The notes beneath the pieces are model-generated. The model searched no databases. It saw nothing but the letters and a program-made list of their open reading frames with translations, and had not been told where the DNA came from. Positions 27,257 to 36,979 of a DNA stretch of 64,000 nt are shown here, piece after piece. The translations under genes and the position numbers were made by a program. The stretch spans positions 62,001 through 126,000 of the forward strand of contig NZ_SRYR01000005.1 in the NCBI RefSeq assembly GCF_004794105.1, given 5' to 3'. This DNA is from Clostridium sartagoforme (GTDB taxonomy: Bacteria; Bacillota; Clostridia; Clostridiales; Clostridiaceae). Positions within the stretch are counted from its first letter, which is position 1. Each line of letters opens with the position of its first letter.

Positions 27257-28270
27257 TTGCTTAAATCAGATGTACAATTAGCAGCTAAAGACATACCTTT
27301 TTATATGACCTTTGTAGTTTTTTTAGGATCATTATTAACTACATTTTGTGGAGGATCTGCAGGAAAAGAAGGATCAGCAATTTCTATGGGAGGAACCTTT
27401 GGAGATTTTATTGCTAGAAAGTTTAATCTATCGAATGATGAACAAAGAACTCTTGTTATTTGTGGAGTAGGAAGTGCTTTTGGAGTAATATATGATGTAC
27501 CTTTTGCTGGGGCAATACTTGGAATGGAGCTTGTATTAAAAGGAAGGTTTCATTACTCAGCTTTAATTCCTGCCTTTTTTACTACAGTAGTATCTAATGA
27601 AATTGCTATAAGAGTTGGAAGTAAGGCAATTCAATATCCCAATTTAATATTAGATGATTTAAACTTAATATTAATTGGTAAGTTAATTATATTAGGAATT
27701 ATATTTGGAATAGGTGGATTTATTTTTAATTTTGTTTTAGATAATAGCAGTAAAGTTTATAACAAAGTAACTAAAAATCCTTATATAAAAGCTATTTTAG
27801 GTGGGGGAATTACTATAATTTTATTTTTCTTAGTTGGAGATAACTACAATGGGTTAGGTCAATCTTTTATAAACGAATCCTTTAATAATTATGTAGGTAT
27901 AGAGGATCCTATATTAAAGATAGTATTTACTGCAGTGGCCTTAGGTTCAGTATTTCAAGGAGGAAGAGGAAATCCAACATTTTTTGTTGGAGCTACATTA
28001 GGAAGTTTTGTGGCTAAATATATTAATTTACCGTTACCATCAGTAACGGCTCTTGGAATGATAGGAGTATTTTGTAGTGCTACATCTTTACCGATGACAT
28101 CTATAGCAATGGCTCTTGAGTATTTTGGAGGTGAAGAAATGGTGGCAATTATTTTAGTTATGACTATAAGTTATATTATTTCTGGATTTTATGACATTTT
28201 ATATAAGAGTAAATTACCTAAGGGAAAAGCTACGTTATTTGAAGGGTATGTACATAAGAATAAAGAATAA
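27257..28270 (+). CDS. CLC-family channel, main part (CLC-F-like), separated by a stop codon
   Basis: A 337-aa continuation of the CLC gene with about nine hydrophobic helices. Motif 2 reads GGSAGKEGSAISMGG (GREGP in classic CLCs). The later GVGSAFGVIYDVPFAGAILG and QGGRGNPTFFVGATLGS segments resemble the fluoride/proton antiporter branch more than classic chloride CLCs. TTG 27257 has GAGGAG five bases upstream, formed by the stop region itself, so reinitiation could make this piece separately. Whether it works without the first helices is doubtful. I saw no fluoride riboswitch upstream of 27008. Function as fluoride export is inferred from motifs. Confidence 0.8.
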   Translation: MLKSDVQLAAKDIPFYMTFVVFLGSLLTTFCGGSAGKEGSAISMGGTFGDFIARKFNLSNDEQRTLVICGVGSAFGVIYDVPFAGAILGMELVLKGRFHYSALIPAFFTTVVSNEIAIRVGSKAIQYPNLILDDLNLILIGKLIILGIIFGIGGFIFNFVLDNSSKVYNKVTKNPYIKAILGGGITIILFFLVGDNYNGLGQSFINESFNNYVGIEDPILKIVFTAVALGSVFQGGRGNPTFFVGATLGSFVAKYINLPLPSVTALGMIGVFCSATSLPMTSIAMALEYFGGEEMVAIILVMTISYIISGFYDILYKSKLPKGKATLFEGYVHKNKE

Positions 28271-28341
28271 TATTAATAGATGTATAGTATGAATTTTAGG
28301 TCATAAAATAATGCTGAAAGAAATATTAAGGAGGATTAAAA

Positions 28342-29940
28342 TTGAAGAGTAAAAATAAGAAACATTTAATTATTACTTTATGCATCCTTGTTATAAGCAT
28401 TGTAACATTAGTTTTTTCTAATATTAATAAAGAAGATGAAGACCTAGCTGTTATTGCAGAAAAGGTAAACAATACTATAATTCCAAAACCGATAAATTAT
28501 AAAGAGGCAGAAGGTAAGTTTACATTAAATAAAGATACAAAAATATATGTAAAAGGTAATACAGAAGAAGAAACTACAGAAATTACTAGAATTGCTGAGT
28601 ATTTAAAGGGAAAGTTAAGTCCTTCAACAGGATATGAATTTACTATAGTAAAAAATGAAGTACCTAGTGGAAATAGCATTTACTTAACTACAGTTGAAGG
28701 AAAAGAAGAACTAGGAAATGAAGGATACGAATTAACTACTACTACTGATGGAATTATATTGAAGGCATATAAACCTGAAGGATTATTTAGGGGAATTCAA
28801 ACTATTAGACAACTATTACCTGCTGAAATAGCTAAAAGTACTTTAGTTAATAATGTTGAGTGGAGCATTCCTGCATCTACAATTTATGATAAACCCGAAT
28901 ATGCATATAGGGGATTTATGATAGATGTAGCAAGACATTTCTTCCCTGAAGATGTTATAAAACAGCAAATAGACTATGCAGCTCAATATAAAATAAATAG
29001 ATTGCATCTCCACCTTACTGATGATCAAGGTTGGCGTATTGAAATTAAGAAATATCCTGATTTAACTCTTATAGGAGGAAGTACACAAGTTGGTGGTGGA
29101 CCTGGTGGATATTACACTCAGGAGCAATTTAAAAGTATAGTTCAATATGCAGCAGATAGGTATATAGAGATAATACCAGAAGTAGATATGCCAGGACATA
29201 CAAATGCAGCATTAGCTTCTTTGGCATTTTTAAATCCAGATGGAAAAAGAAAACCTCTATATACAGGTATTGATGTTGGATTCAGTACATTAATGACAGA
29301 TAGTGAAGAGACATATGAGTTTATAGAGAATGTGGTAAAGGAAATTTCAGCAATTTCACCATCAAAGTATTTTCATATGGGTGGAGATGAGGCAGATAGT
29401 ACTAAAAAAGAAGATTATGATTATTTTGTAGGGAGAGTATCTAAAATAGTTCAGAAATATGGAAAGACTCCTATAGGATGGGATCCAATAGATACAGCTC
29501 CAGAAATAAATTCTAGTACTATATTACAAAATTGGAAGGCTTCAAATGAAGCAGCTAGAGAAAAAAATATGAATATGATAATATCCATAGCTAGTAAAGC
29601 ATATTTAGATATGAAATATAATAGTGCTACTCCATATGGATTAAACTGGGCAGGATATATTCCAGTAGAAACAGCATATAATTGGGATCCAACTGATTAT
29701 GCTCCTAAAAATTTAGTATTAGGAATAGAATCACCTTTATGGACTGAAAATATAGCTACTGAAGATGAAATGGAGTTTATGATATATCCAAGATTATTAG
29801 GATATTCAGAAATAGGTTGGACTCCAAAGAGTTCAAGAAATTGGCCAGAATATAAGGTTAGATTAGAAAGACAAGGACTAAGAATGGAAAATGAAGGGAT
29901 AAATTATTATAAAGATAAAGATATATGGAAATCCAAGTAA
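28342..29940 (+). CDS. GH20 beta-N-acetylhexosaminidase, secreted or membrane-anchored
   Basis: A 532-aa exo-hexosaminidase. An N-terminal hydrophobic segment (~7-27, IITLCILVISIVTLVFS) is a signal anchor or cleavable signal. The GH20b chitobiase-like domain (~45-180) and the GH20 barrel (~185-520) follow. The catalytic pair is Asp349-Glu350 in HMGGDEAD. HLTDDQGWRIEIKKYP, EVDMPGHTNA and LWTEN are further family marks. It releases terminal GlcNAc/GalNAc from host glycans by substrate-assisted catalysis. TTG 28342 follows AAGGAGG. It ends before a duplicated terminator block also found behind the GH36 gene. There is no LPXTG signal. Confidence 0.93.
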   Translation: MKSKNKKHLIITLCILVISIVTLVFSNINKEDEDLAVIAEKVNNTIIPKPINYKEAEGKFTLNKDTKIYVKGNTEEETTEITRIAEYLKGKLSPSTGYEFTIVKNEVPSGNSIYLTTVEGKEELGNEGYELTTTTDGIILKAYKPEGLFRGIQTIRQLLPAEIAKSTLVNNVEWSIPASTIYDKPEYAYRGFMIDVARHFFPEDVIKQQIDYAAQYKINRLHLHLTDDQGWRIEIKKYPDLTLIGGSTQVGGGPGGYYTQEQFKSIVQYAADRYIEIIPEVDMPGHTNAALASLAFLNPDGKRKPLYTGIDVGFSTLMTDSEETYEFIENVVKEISAISPSKYFHMGGDEADSTKKEDYDYFVGRVSKIVQKYGKTPIGWDPIDTAPEINSSTILQNWKASNEAAREKNMNMIISIASKAYLDMKYNSATPYGLNWAGYIPVETAYNWDPTDYAPKNLVLGIESPLWTENIATEDEMEFMIYPRLLGYSEIGWTPKSSRNWPEYKVRLERQGLRMENEGINYYKDKDIWKSK

Positions 29941-29951
29941 TGGTCCTATTA

Positions 29952-30040
29952 AATAATAATGTTAAATAAGCTATAAATTAAATAAGGAGTATCTAGTAAG
30001 TAATTTAAAAGTAATTTACTAGATAGCTCCTTTATTTTTT
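29952..30040 (+). terminator. Terminator block after GH20, near-duplicate of the one after GH36
   Basis: A long stem from ~29982 (AAATAAGGAG, TATCTAGTAA) pairs with TTACTAGATA and GCTCCTTT, then a T run. Similarity to 36548-36635 extends upstream over AATAATAATGTTAAATAAG. In the GH36 gene the corresponding bases are the last codons and stop, whereas here they lie after the GH20 stop. Confidence 0.85.
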
Positions 30041-30331
30041 TATATTATTTACTGATTTGTTATGAAAATTCATTAAAAGAGACATTATATGAAAAAAATG
30101 CAAAATTAATATAAAATATATCAATAATAGTCAGAAAATAGAGAATATAGCAAAAAGTGCAAAAATATAAAACTTCTATCGGAAAGTGCAAATACCATAA
30201 TAATTAATTAATGTATAATTTTTCTTGAAAGCGTTAACAGAAATGCTTTTTATAATGACTATTTTATAATGGAAAGGATGTGTTATGTTTTAATTTAAAA
30301 CAAATAATATTATTATATTAGGGGGAAAGTT
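30041..30331. other. Leader and promoter region of the GH36 surface enzyme
   Basis: AT-rich spacer. It holds the GH36 promoter with its cre site (listed separately), a GGGGGAAAG ribosome site and no other recognisable element. Confidence 0.5.
30214..30239 (+). promoter_or_regulatory. -10 element and CcpA cre site upstream of GH36 gene
   Basis: TATAAT at 30214-30219 is followed by TGAAAGCGTTAACA (30226-30239), a complete match to the CcpA catabolite-response consensus TGWAARCGYTWNCW. Its place over the expected transcription start means CcpA binding should block initiation when preferred sugars are present. No clear -35 is seen. Confidence 0.8.
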
Positions 30332-33300
30332 ATGTTTAATAAACTTAAAAGAGTTGGAGCTACAACATTGGCAGGAATGATGGCTCTAACATTATTTTCA
30401 ACTCCATATAAGACGGTAAAAGCAGATGTTTTAGGTGGAGAAGTTCGTGCAAGTTATGAAAATGGTAAATTAACAATTGAGAATGACTACATAGGACGTA
30501 CTTTTTCAACAACTGAAAATAAGTTAAAAACAGATAAAATTACAAATAAGAGAACAAGTAATGGAATTACTGACTTTATTCCAGCAGAAGGCAGTGAAGA
30601 ATTTAAGATAAGAATGACAAAAGAAAAATCAGATCCTATTACATTGCCATCCGTTTCTAGAGATGGATGGACTGCAAATGCAGAGAGTTATCAAAATTCA
30701 TCTGGTCCTAGTGATGGACCTGCATCTAATCTTATTGATGGGAATGTATCATCAATATGGCATACAAACTACGGTGGAGGGCAAGGAAAACAAGAATATC
30801 CGTATAATGTATTATTCACATTAAACGGAGTTAAAAAATTTCAATCATTTTCTTATACGCCACGTCAGCAAGGTGAAGGGGTAAATGGGAATATCAAGGG
30901 TTATGAACTTTGGGCTGCAACAAGTGATACTAAGCTTGCTGCAGATTCTAGTGAGTGGAAGAAAATAGCACAAGGTAACTTTAAGTATGATGGTATAAAT
31001 CCTATTTATGTTAACTTAGATGAAGAAGTAAGTGCAAATCAATTAAAATTTGTAGCTGTTTCTTCAAATAACGGACAGAAATTTGCAGGAGGTGCAGAAT
31101 TTAATTTACATGAAGAAAAAGCACCAATTGTGGTAAATGATAGAGAGTTTGTATCAAGTAATTTAGAATTAAATGGAGAGCCTGTTATTTCAGATACTAA
31201 TGCAACAATAAATAATGTTAATAAAACAGGTAAAAAAGTAACATTTAATTTTAAACCTTATACATTTAAGAATGTTGAATATACTATAACTGAAAATATT
31301 GTTATGTATGAAGGCGATCACTTTATGCGTAAATATTTAGAAATAAGTGTACCAGATGATCAAAAGGCAAATGCAGTTATTGATTATATTGATTTAGAAT
31401 TTATGAATGTAAATGAAAACGATGCTAAATGGACAATTCCAACAGATGCTGGTGGAATTGTTGAAATGGATCAGTTTAAGGCAAATCTTGGACAACCGAT
31501 TTATATTCAAGGAATGTTCTTTGGATCTGAGTTTCCTTTAACAGATACACAAATTGTAGATGATATTGGATATATAAGATATTATTCAGGAAAATCTTTT
31601 GAAAGACTAGGACAAGATAATCAACTTGCTAAAACAGAAGATGGAAGTGCAAAATATGTTACATGGCAAACAGTTGCTGGTGCAGCAAGAAGCACAGAAA
31701 ATGAAGTTATTCAAGCAGATTTCTTTGAATATATATCATCTATTGCTACACCATCTGAATTCCGTATTCAATATAACTCATGGTTTGATAATATGATGAG
31801 AATTGATGATAAGAATATTCTTGAATCATTTATTGAAATAGATAGAGAACTTAATAAGGTAGAGGCTCGTCCTTTTGATTCTTATGTAGTAGATGATGGT
31901 TGGGTAAATTATAATGATACTTCTATTGTAGATCCAGTACGTTCTGGTACTACATTAAATAAAACTGGTTTCTGGGAGTTTAACTCAAAGTTCCCTGAAG
32001 GACTTACACCTTCAAGTGAACTTGTTAAAAAGTTTGGAAGTAACTTTGGTGTATGGATTGGGCCACGTGGAGGATATAACTTCTATGGATCATTAGCTAA
32101 TATTATGACAAAGAGTGGTAAAGGAAGTAAAGCAGGCGGTTCAATTGATGTTGCAGACCGTGAATATATAAAGAATTTTACTGATATGGCAGTAGATTGG
32201 CAAAATGAGTATGATGTTAACTACTGGAAGTGGGATGGTTTTGTAGACCGTGCACAATATAATGCTTTTCCAGCAGCAGATGGAGTACCTGGATATAATA
32301 ACCGTCATATGACTGGTGGATATCAACATATGTACCATGTAACAGATATGTGGGAAGCATGGATAGACCTATTTGAAAAAGTTAGAGAAAAAGGAGACCA
32401 TATTAATAAGCTATGGATTTCAATAACTTGTTATGTAAACCCAAGTCCATGGTACTTACAATGGGCTAATAGTGTATGGCTTCAATGTACTGCAGACCAA
32501 GCTGATGCAGGAAGTAGTAGCAGTAAAATGGATCGTCAAATGACATACCGTGATGCAGCTTATTATGATTTTATAAAGAACCATGAATTCCAATTCCCTC
32601 TAGCTAATATTTATAATCATGATCCTGTATATGGTAAAGAAGGAACTGGAATGAATCTTACTACTGCAACAGATGAGCAATTTAAGAATTACTTATATAT
32701 GCTTGCTACTCGTGGAACAGCATTCTGGGAGCTTTATTACTCTGATAGCATTATGACAGATGGTAAATATGAAGTTACAGGAGAATTCCTTCAATGGGCA
32801 GAAGAAAGCTATCATATGCTTAAAAATTCAAAGATGTTTGGAGGAAATCCGAATACTGGTACTAAACTTAGTGGAAATGGATCAGGAGAAAACTATGCAT
32901 ATGGATTCTCTGGATTTGATGGAACAGATGGTATAATTTCATTAAGAAACCCTGCTACAACAGCTAAGGAAATTACCTTTACTTTTGACCGTACTATGGG
33001 AGTAGCTGAAAATGCAGGTGTTTTAAAGTATCATTTAGAACATTCTTATAATCTTACAGAAGGAACAGATACAACAGGAACTCTTGAGTATGGAAAAGAA
33101 TACACAATTACATTACAACCAGATGAAGTACGTATTCTTCGTGTATCTAAGGATGGAGATACAACAGCTCCTAAATATACAAGAGCTTATACAGATGGAG
33201 ATAAGACAATTACTGTGAAATTCGATGAGAAAGTAAATGGTAAATTATTTGAAGTAGAAGGAGCAAATATATCTTCTATTAATAAAAGTGCAGATGGAAT

Positions 33301-36300
33301 AACTTATACTATTAAGTTAACAGAAGCACTTGAAGATGGTGATACTGTATCTATTAAGGCTAAAGATATTAAAGATTTAGCAGGTAATAAGTTAGAAAAT
33401 AAAACAATTACTACAACTTATCATAAAGATAATAAAGTAATTGAAAGTAATACTACAAATGTAAATGGAAGTAAGCAAATATCAGATACAAAAAAATCTA
33501 TTAATTCAAACAATGGATTTACTGTTTCTGCATCAGTAAAGACAGCATCAAAGGGAAGTGTTGTTTTACAAGAAAATGGTTATGATTTAGGAATTAATGA
33601 AGAGGGAAAAGCATATTTCACATTAAATGGTGCAACAGCAGTATCTGAAGATGTTGTTAATGATAATGTTCAGCATGTAATAACTGGTGTAAAAGAAAAT
33701 AACGGTATTCTAAAATTATATGTTGATGGAGAGCTTGTTGGTTCTGCATATAATGAAGATAATAGATATTTTGAAGTAAATGCTGGAGTAACTACAATTG
33801 GAAGTACAGGATTTACAGGAGATATTGGAGTTACTGTATATGATATTGCTTATGGTTATGATGTGGTAAAAGAACTTGCTAACCCAAGCAATGAGCGTAA
33901 ACCTCTAGATACTACTGGAATGACAGTAAGTGTACCAAATACTGGTGATGGAAATATAGATAAGATTTTTGATAATGATCCTACAACTTACTGGACAAGT
34001 ACTAGAGCAGATAATGGTATTGCTAAGGGTAATCCATATCTAGAAATTGACCTTAATGGTTCATATGTTATTGATAGAGTAGATTATACAAAACGTTTTT
34101 ATAATAACTCAGCAAACATATGGAAATGTACTGGTAATTTACGTGAATATGTTTTAGAAATAAGTAATGATAATGGACAAACATGGAGAGAAGTTAAGTC
34201 AGGAGAAACATTTAAAGATGAATCATTAAATGAAAAGGGCAATGGAGGAACTACGGAAATAACTTTTGATAAGGTTGAAGCAACTAATATCCGTATTAGT
34301 GGTACCAAGTCTTATCACTGGAAACCTGAAGACGTTGATAAGTATATGACTGTTGCTGATATGAAGATTTTCGGAGAGAAAGAAGTATCAACTAATCTTG
34401 CATTAAATAAAAATATTACTGGTAAATGGACAGGAACTAATAATGATGTAACAGTAAATGCAAGCAAACCATTATCAAATGCAGTTAATGGTAATAAGAC
34501 ATTAAATGACTATGCAGACTTTGGAACTGATAATAATACAGACTCTTCTTATATTCAAGTTGATCTTGGTAAAGTGAGTGATGTTGAATCTATTAATTTA
34601 TATCGTTACTGGAGTGATTCAAGAATATACAAGGGAACTGTTATAGCTTTATCTGAAACAGAAGATTTCTCTAATCCTATAATAGTTTATAATTCAGATG
34701 TTGAAAATAAGCATGGACTAGGCAAAGGAACAGGTTCTACTTATACAGAAACTGCAGCTGGAAAAATATTTACATTGAATAAAGTAACAAAAGCAAGATA
34801 TGTACGTGTTTATATGCATGGAAGTAATAAAGGTAATACAAACCATATAGTAGAATTAGAAGTTATAGGAAAACAAAATAAGGATCCCGAAGTAGCTATT
34901 GATATAAGTACTTTAATCGATAGACTTGCTGTATTAAGCGAGGTAGATACTACTAACGCTACAAAAAATAGTGTAATAGAGTTTAATAAATTAATGAAAG
35001 AAGGATATGACTTATTATCAAATGTTAAGACAGAAGAAGATATTAATAGTATGATTGCTAAATTAGAAAATGCAGAAAGTATTCTAGTTGATACAAGGAA
35101 TCTTAAAACAGCTATTCAAGAAGCAAAAGATGTTGTTGCTATAAAGACAACAAGTAGTTCTCAAGACTTAATTGCTAAAATAGAAGAAGCAGAAGCTTTA
35201 TTAATTAATGGAACTACAGATAGTATTACAATAATTATTGAAGAATTAAATGCAGATAAATCAAGTGATAAACTTGTTGATCGTGGTAACGTAGAAGCAT
35301 TAGCAGATTTAATAAATTCTTATGAATCATTAAAGGAATCAGATTATACTAAGGAGTCATGGGATTTATATAAGGCTAAACTTGATGAAGCAGTTGCTAT
35401 TGTTGAAGATAATAGTAATAGTTCACAGGCTGATGTAGATGCTGCAAAGTCAGCTCTTGAAAGTGCAAAGAATAATCTTGTAAAAGCTCCTGTTGTAACA
35501 GAAGTAAATAAGGATGCACTTAAGAAGGCTATTGAGAATGCTGATAAGGTAGAAAAGAATGTTTATACAAATACATCTTATGATTTTATGAAAGCAGCAT
35601 ATAATCGTGCTATAGAATTTATGACCAGTAATACTGTCACGCAAGAGCAAATTAATGAAGCAACAAAGTTATTAGAGGATTCATTAAATGCGCTTGAAAA
35701 GCGTGCAGATGTAACAAAAGGAGAAAAACTTTTAACTAGTATCCAAGAAGAAGATCTTAAAGCAGCTGACTATACAGAAGAAAGTTGGAATACATTTGCA
35801 AAAGCTAAATCAGCTTTAGAAGCAGCAGTTAAAGATAACTCTGATATAAATGAAGCTAAGATCAATGAGCTTATTGAAGCTCTTAAGGATGCAAAAGACA
35901 ACCTTAAGAAAGCAACTCCAAAGGTTGATAAATCAGAGCTTGAAAGTTTGTATAACGCAAATAAAGATAAGAAGGATGAAGGTTACACAAGCAGTACTTG
36001 GAATACATTCCAAAATGCATTAAAAGTAGCTGATGCAATTCTTAAAAATGAAAATGCAACACAAGAGCAAATTGATAATTCTTTAGCTAATTTAATAAAA
36101 GCAATTGATGAATTAGAAGAAAAGCAAGAACCACCAACAGAAGAAGTAAACAAAGATAAGTTACAAGCAGTGTATAATGTAAATAAAAATAAAAAGAAAG
36201 AAAATTATACAGAAGATTCTTGGAATATATTTATTAATGCTTTAAATGAAGCAAAAATAGTATTAGATAATAAAGACGCTATAAAAGAAGATGTTGATAA

Positions 36301-36565
36301 AGCTTTAGCTAATTTAGAAGAATCTATTAAGAACTTAAAAGAAAAGACTAAGGAGCCGTCAACTGATACAGAACAACCAGGAAATAATGAAGATAAAGAA
36401 GAATCAGATAATAATAGTTCAGGGAATAATAATTCAGGAGCTAATAATTTACCACAAACAGGAGGAAGTAATCCTATGGCAGGAGTATTATCTGCTATGT
36501 TATTAGTAGTTGTAGGAGCATTCTTTCTATTTAATAAAAAAAGAATAAATAATAATATTAAATAA
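30332..36565 (+). CDS. Cell-wall-anchored GH36-type alpha-galactosidase/alpha-N-acetylgalactosaminidase, multidomain
   Basis: A 2077-aa surface enzyme. A signal peptide is cleaved after ~Ala31. An N-terminal beta domain carries an inserted F5/8-type (CBM32-like) module at ~105-265. The clan-D (GH36-like) barrel (~490-850) has YVVDDGW (Asp521/522), nucleophile candidate Asp635 in YWKWDGF, and acid/base candidates Asp722/Asp725 in CTADQADAG. There follow an Ig-like domain (~945-1035), a LamG-like domain (~1035-1180), two more F5/8 modules (~1185-1490), helical repeats with five ~65-aa FIVAR-like units (to ~2010), and LPQTG at 2040-2044. Substrates are probably alpha-Gal, GalNAc or deacetylated GalNAc on host glycans. 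A cre site lies upstream. Confidence 0.85.
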   Translation: MFNKLKRVGATTLAGMMALTLFSTPYKTVKADVLGGEVRASYENGKLTIENDYIGRTFSTTENKLKTDKITNKRTSNGITDFIPAEGSEEFKIRMTKEKSDPITLPSVSRDGWTANAESYQNSSGPSDGPASNLIDGNVSSIWHTNYGGGQGKQEYPYNVLFTLNGVKKFQSFSYTPRQQGEGVNGNIKGYELWAATSDTKLAADSSEWKKIAQGNFKYDGINPIYVNLDEEVSANQLKFVAVSSNNGQKFAGGAEFNLHEEKAPIVVNDREFVSSNLELNGEPVISDTNATINNVNKTGKKVTFNFKPYTFKNVEYTITENIVMYEGDHFMRKYLEISVPDDQKANAVIDYIDLEFMNVNENDAKWTIPTDAGGIVEMDQFKANLGQPIYIQGMFFGSEFPLTDTQIVDDIGYIRYYSGKSFERLGQDNQLAKTEDGSAKYVTWQTVAGAARSTENEVIQADFFEYISSIATPSEFRIQYNSWFDNMMRIDDKNILESFIEIDRELNKVEARPFDSYVVDDGWVNYNDTSIVDPVRSGTTLNKTGFWEFNSKFPEGLTPSSELVKKFGSNFGVWIGPRGGYNFYGSLANIMTKSGKGSKAGGSIDVADREYIKNFTDMAVDWQNEYDVNYWKWDGFVDRAQYNAFPAADGVPGYNNRHMTGGYQHMYHVTDMWEAWIDLFEKVREKGDHINKLWISITCYVNPSPWYLQWANSVWLQCTADQADAGSSSSKMDRQMTYRDAAYYDFIKNHEFQFPLANIYNHDPVYGKEGTGMNLTTATDEQFKNYLYMLATRGTAFWELYYSDSIMTDGKYEVTGEFLQWAEESYHMLKNSKMFGGNPNTGTKLSGNGSGENYAYGFSGFDGTDGIISLRNPATTAKEITFTFDRTMGVAENAGVLKYHLEHSYNLTEGTDTTGTLEYGKEYTITLQPDEVRILRVSKDGDTTAPKYTRAYTDGDKTITVKFDEKVNGKLFEVEGANISSINKSADGITYTIKLTEALEDGDTVSIKAKDIKDLAGNKLENKTITTTYHKDNKVIESNTTNVNGSKQISDTKKSINSNNGFTVSASVKTASKGSVVLQENGYDLGINEEGKAYFTLNGATAVSEDVVNDNVQHVITGVKENNGILKLYVDGELVGSAYNEDNRYFEVNAGVTTIGSTGFTGDIGVTVYDIAYGYDVVKELANPSNERKPLDTTGMTVSVPNTGDGNIDKIFDNDPTTYWTSTRADNGIAKGNPYLEIDLNGSYVIDRVDYTKRFYNNSANIWKCTGNLREYVLEISNDNGQTWREVKSGETFKDESLNEKGNGGTTEITFDKVEATNIRISGTKSYHWKPEDVDKYMTVADMKIFGEKEVSTNLALNKNITGKWTGTNNDVTVNASKPLSNAVNGNKTLNDYADFGTDNNTDSSYIQVDLGKVSDVESINLYRYWSDSRIYKGTVIALSETEDFSNPIIVYNSDVENKHGLGKGTGSTYTETAAGKIFTLNKVTKARYVRVYMHGSNKGNTNHIVELEVIGKQNKDPEVAIDISTLIDRLAVLSEVDTTNATKNSVIEFNKLMKEGYDLLSNVKTEEDINSMIAKLENAESILVDTRNLKTAIQEAKDVVAIKTTSSSQDLIAKIEEAEALLINGTTDSITIIIEELNADKSSDKLVDRGNVEALADLINSYESLKESDYTKESWDLYKAKLDEAVAIVEDNSNSSQADVDAAKSALESAKNNLVKAPVVTEVNKDALKKAIENADKVEKNVYTNTSYDFMKAAYNRAIEFMTSNTVTQEQINEATKLLEDSLNALEKRADVTKGEKLLTSIQEEDLKAADYTEESWNTFAKAKSALEAAVKDNSDINEAKINELIEALKDAKDNLKKATPKVDKSELESLYNANKDKKDEGYTSSTWNTFQNALKVADAILKNENATQEQIDNSLANLIKAIDELEEKQEPPTEEVNKDKLQAVYNVNKNKKKENYTEDSWNIFINALNEAKIVLDNKDAIKEDVDKALANLEESIKNLKEKTKEPSTDTEQPGNNEDKEESDNNSSGNNNSGANNLPQTGGSNPMAGVLSAMLLVVVGAFFLFNKKRINNNIK

Positions 36566-36635
36566 GCTATAAGCTAAATAAGGAGCATCTAGTAAGTATT
36601 CAAAAATAACTTATTAGATAGCTCCTTTATTTTTT
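36548..36635 (+). terminator. Terminator block after GH36, near-duplicate of the one after GH20
   Basis: The stem AAATAAGGAG-CATCTAGTAAG pairs with CTTATTAGATAG-CTCCTTTATTTTTT. It shares most bases with 29952-30040; the shared stretch begins inside the final GH36 codons. Confidence 0.85.
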
Positions 36636-36684
36636 AAAATTATAAAGGAGAAACAATTTTAAAAAATATTTAATATAGAAAATA

Positions 36685-36713
36685 TTGACAATTAATAGTA
36701 AGTATATAATAAT
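36685..36713 (+). promoter_or_regulatory. Promoter of the TPP-regulated unit
   Basis: TTGACA at 36685-36690 is followed by an AT-rich -10 region at ~36705-36713 (TATAAT at 36705 is slightly close; AATAAT at 36708 fits 17 bp). Confidence 0.55.
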
Positions 36714-36732
36714 AAATATAAAATAGAAAATT

Positions 36733-36813
36733 GCTAGGGGTGCCATAAGGCTGAGAAATAGATAAGATATTAACCCTTGTACCTGAACTGGATAATGCCA
36801 GCGGAGGAAAGCT
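36733..36813 (+). ncRNA. TPP riboswitch (THI element)
   Basis: All conserved blocks are present in order: GGGGTGCC, GGCTGAGAA, AACCCTTG, ACCTGAACTGGATAATGCCA and GCGGAGGAAAGC. A terminator follows at 36857-36892, so high thiamine pyrophosphate should stop transcription before tenA. Confidence 0.95.
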
Positions 36814-36856
36814 TTAATAATATTAAGATTTTATAAGATATTAATTTTTTATTGAA

Positions 36857-36892
36857 GATTATGCTATATTCCTTTGGAGTATAGTCTTTTTT
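36857..36892 (+). terminator. Riboswitch-controlled terminator
   Basis: CTATATTCC pairs with GGAGTATAG, with flanking pairs and a T run. It is placed between the TPP aptamer and tenA as the expression platform. Confidence 0.8.
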
Positions 36893-36979
36893 ATTTCGCA
36901 ACTATAATTAAATATTTTCTGTCTCTATTTTTAGCAGAAAAATTTAACTTAAAATATAAAATTTATGGAGGTTGGGTTT

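Noticed and set aside
27245-27257. Frameshift in the CLC gene
   Set aside because: Both parts are in the same phase; the break is a single stop codon, not an indel.
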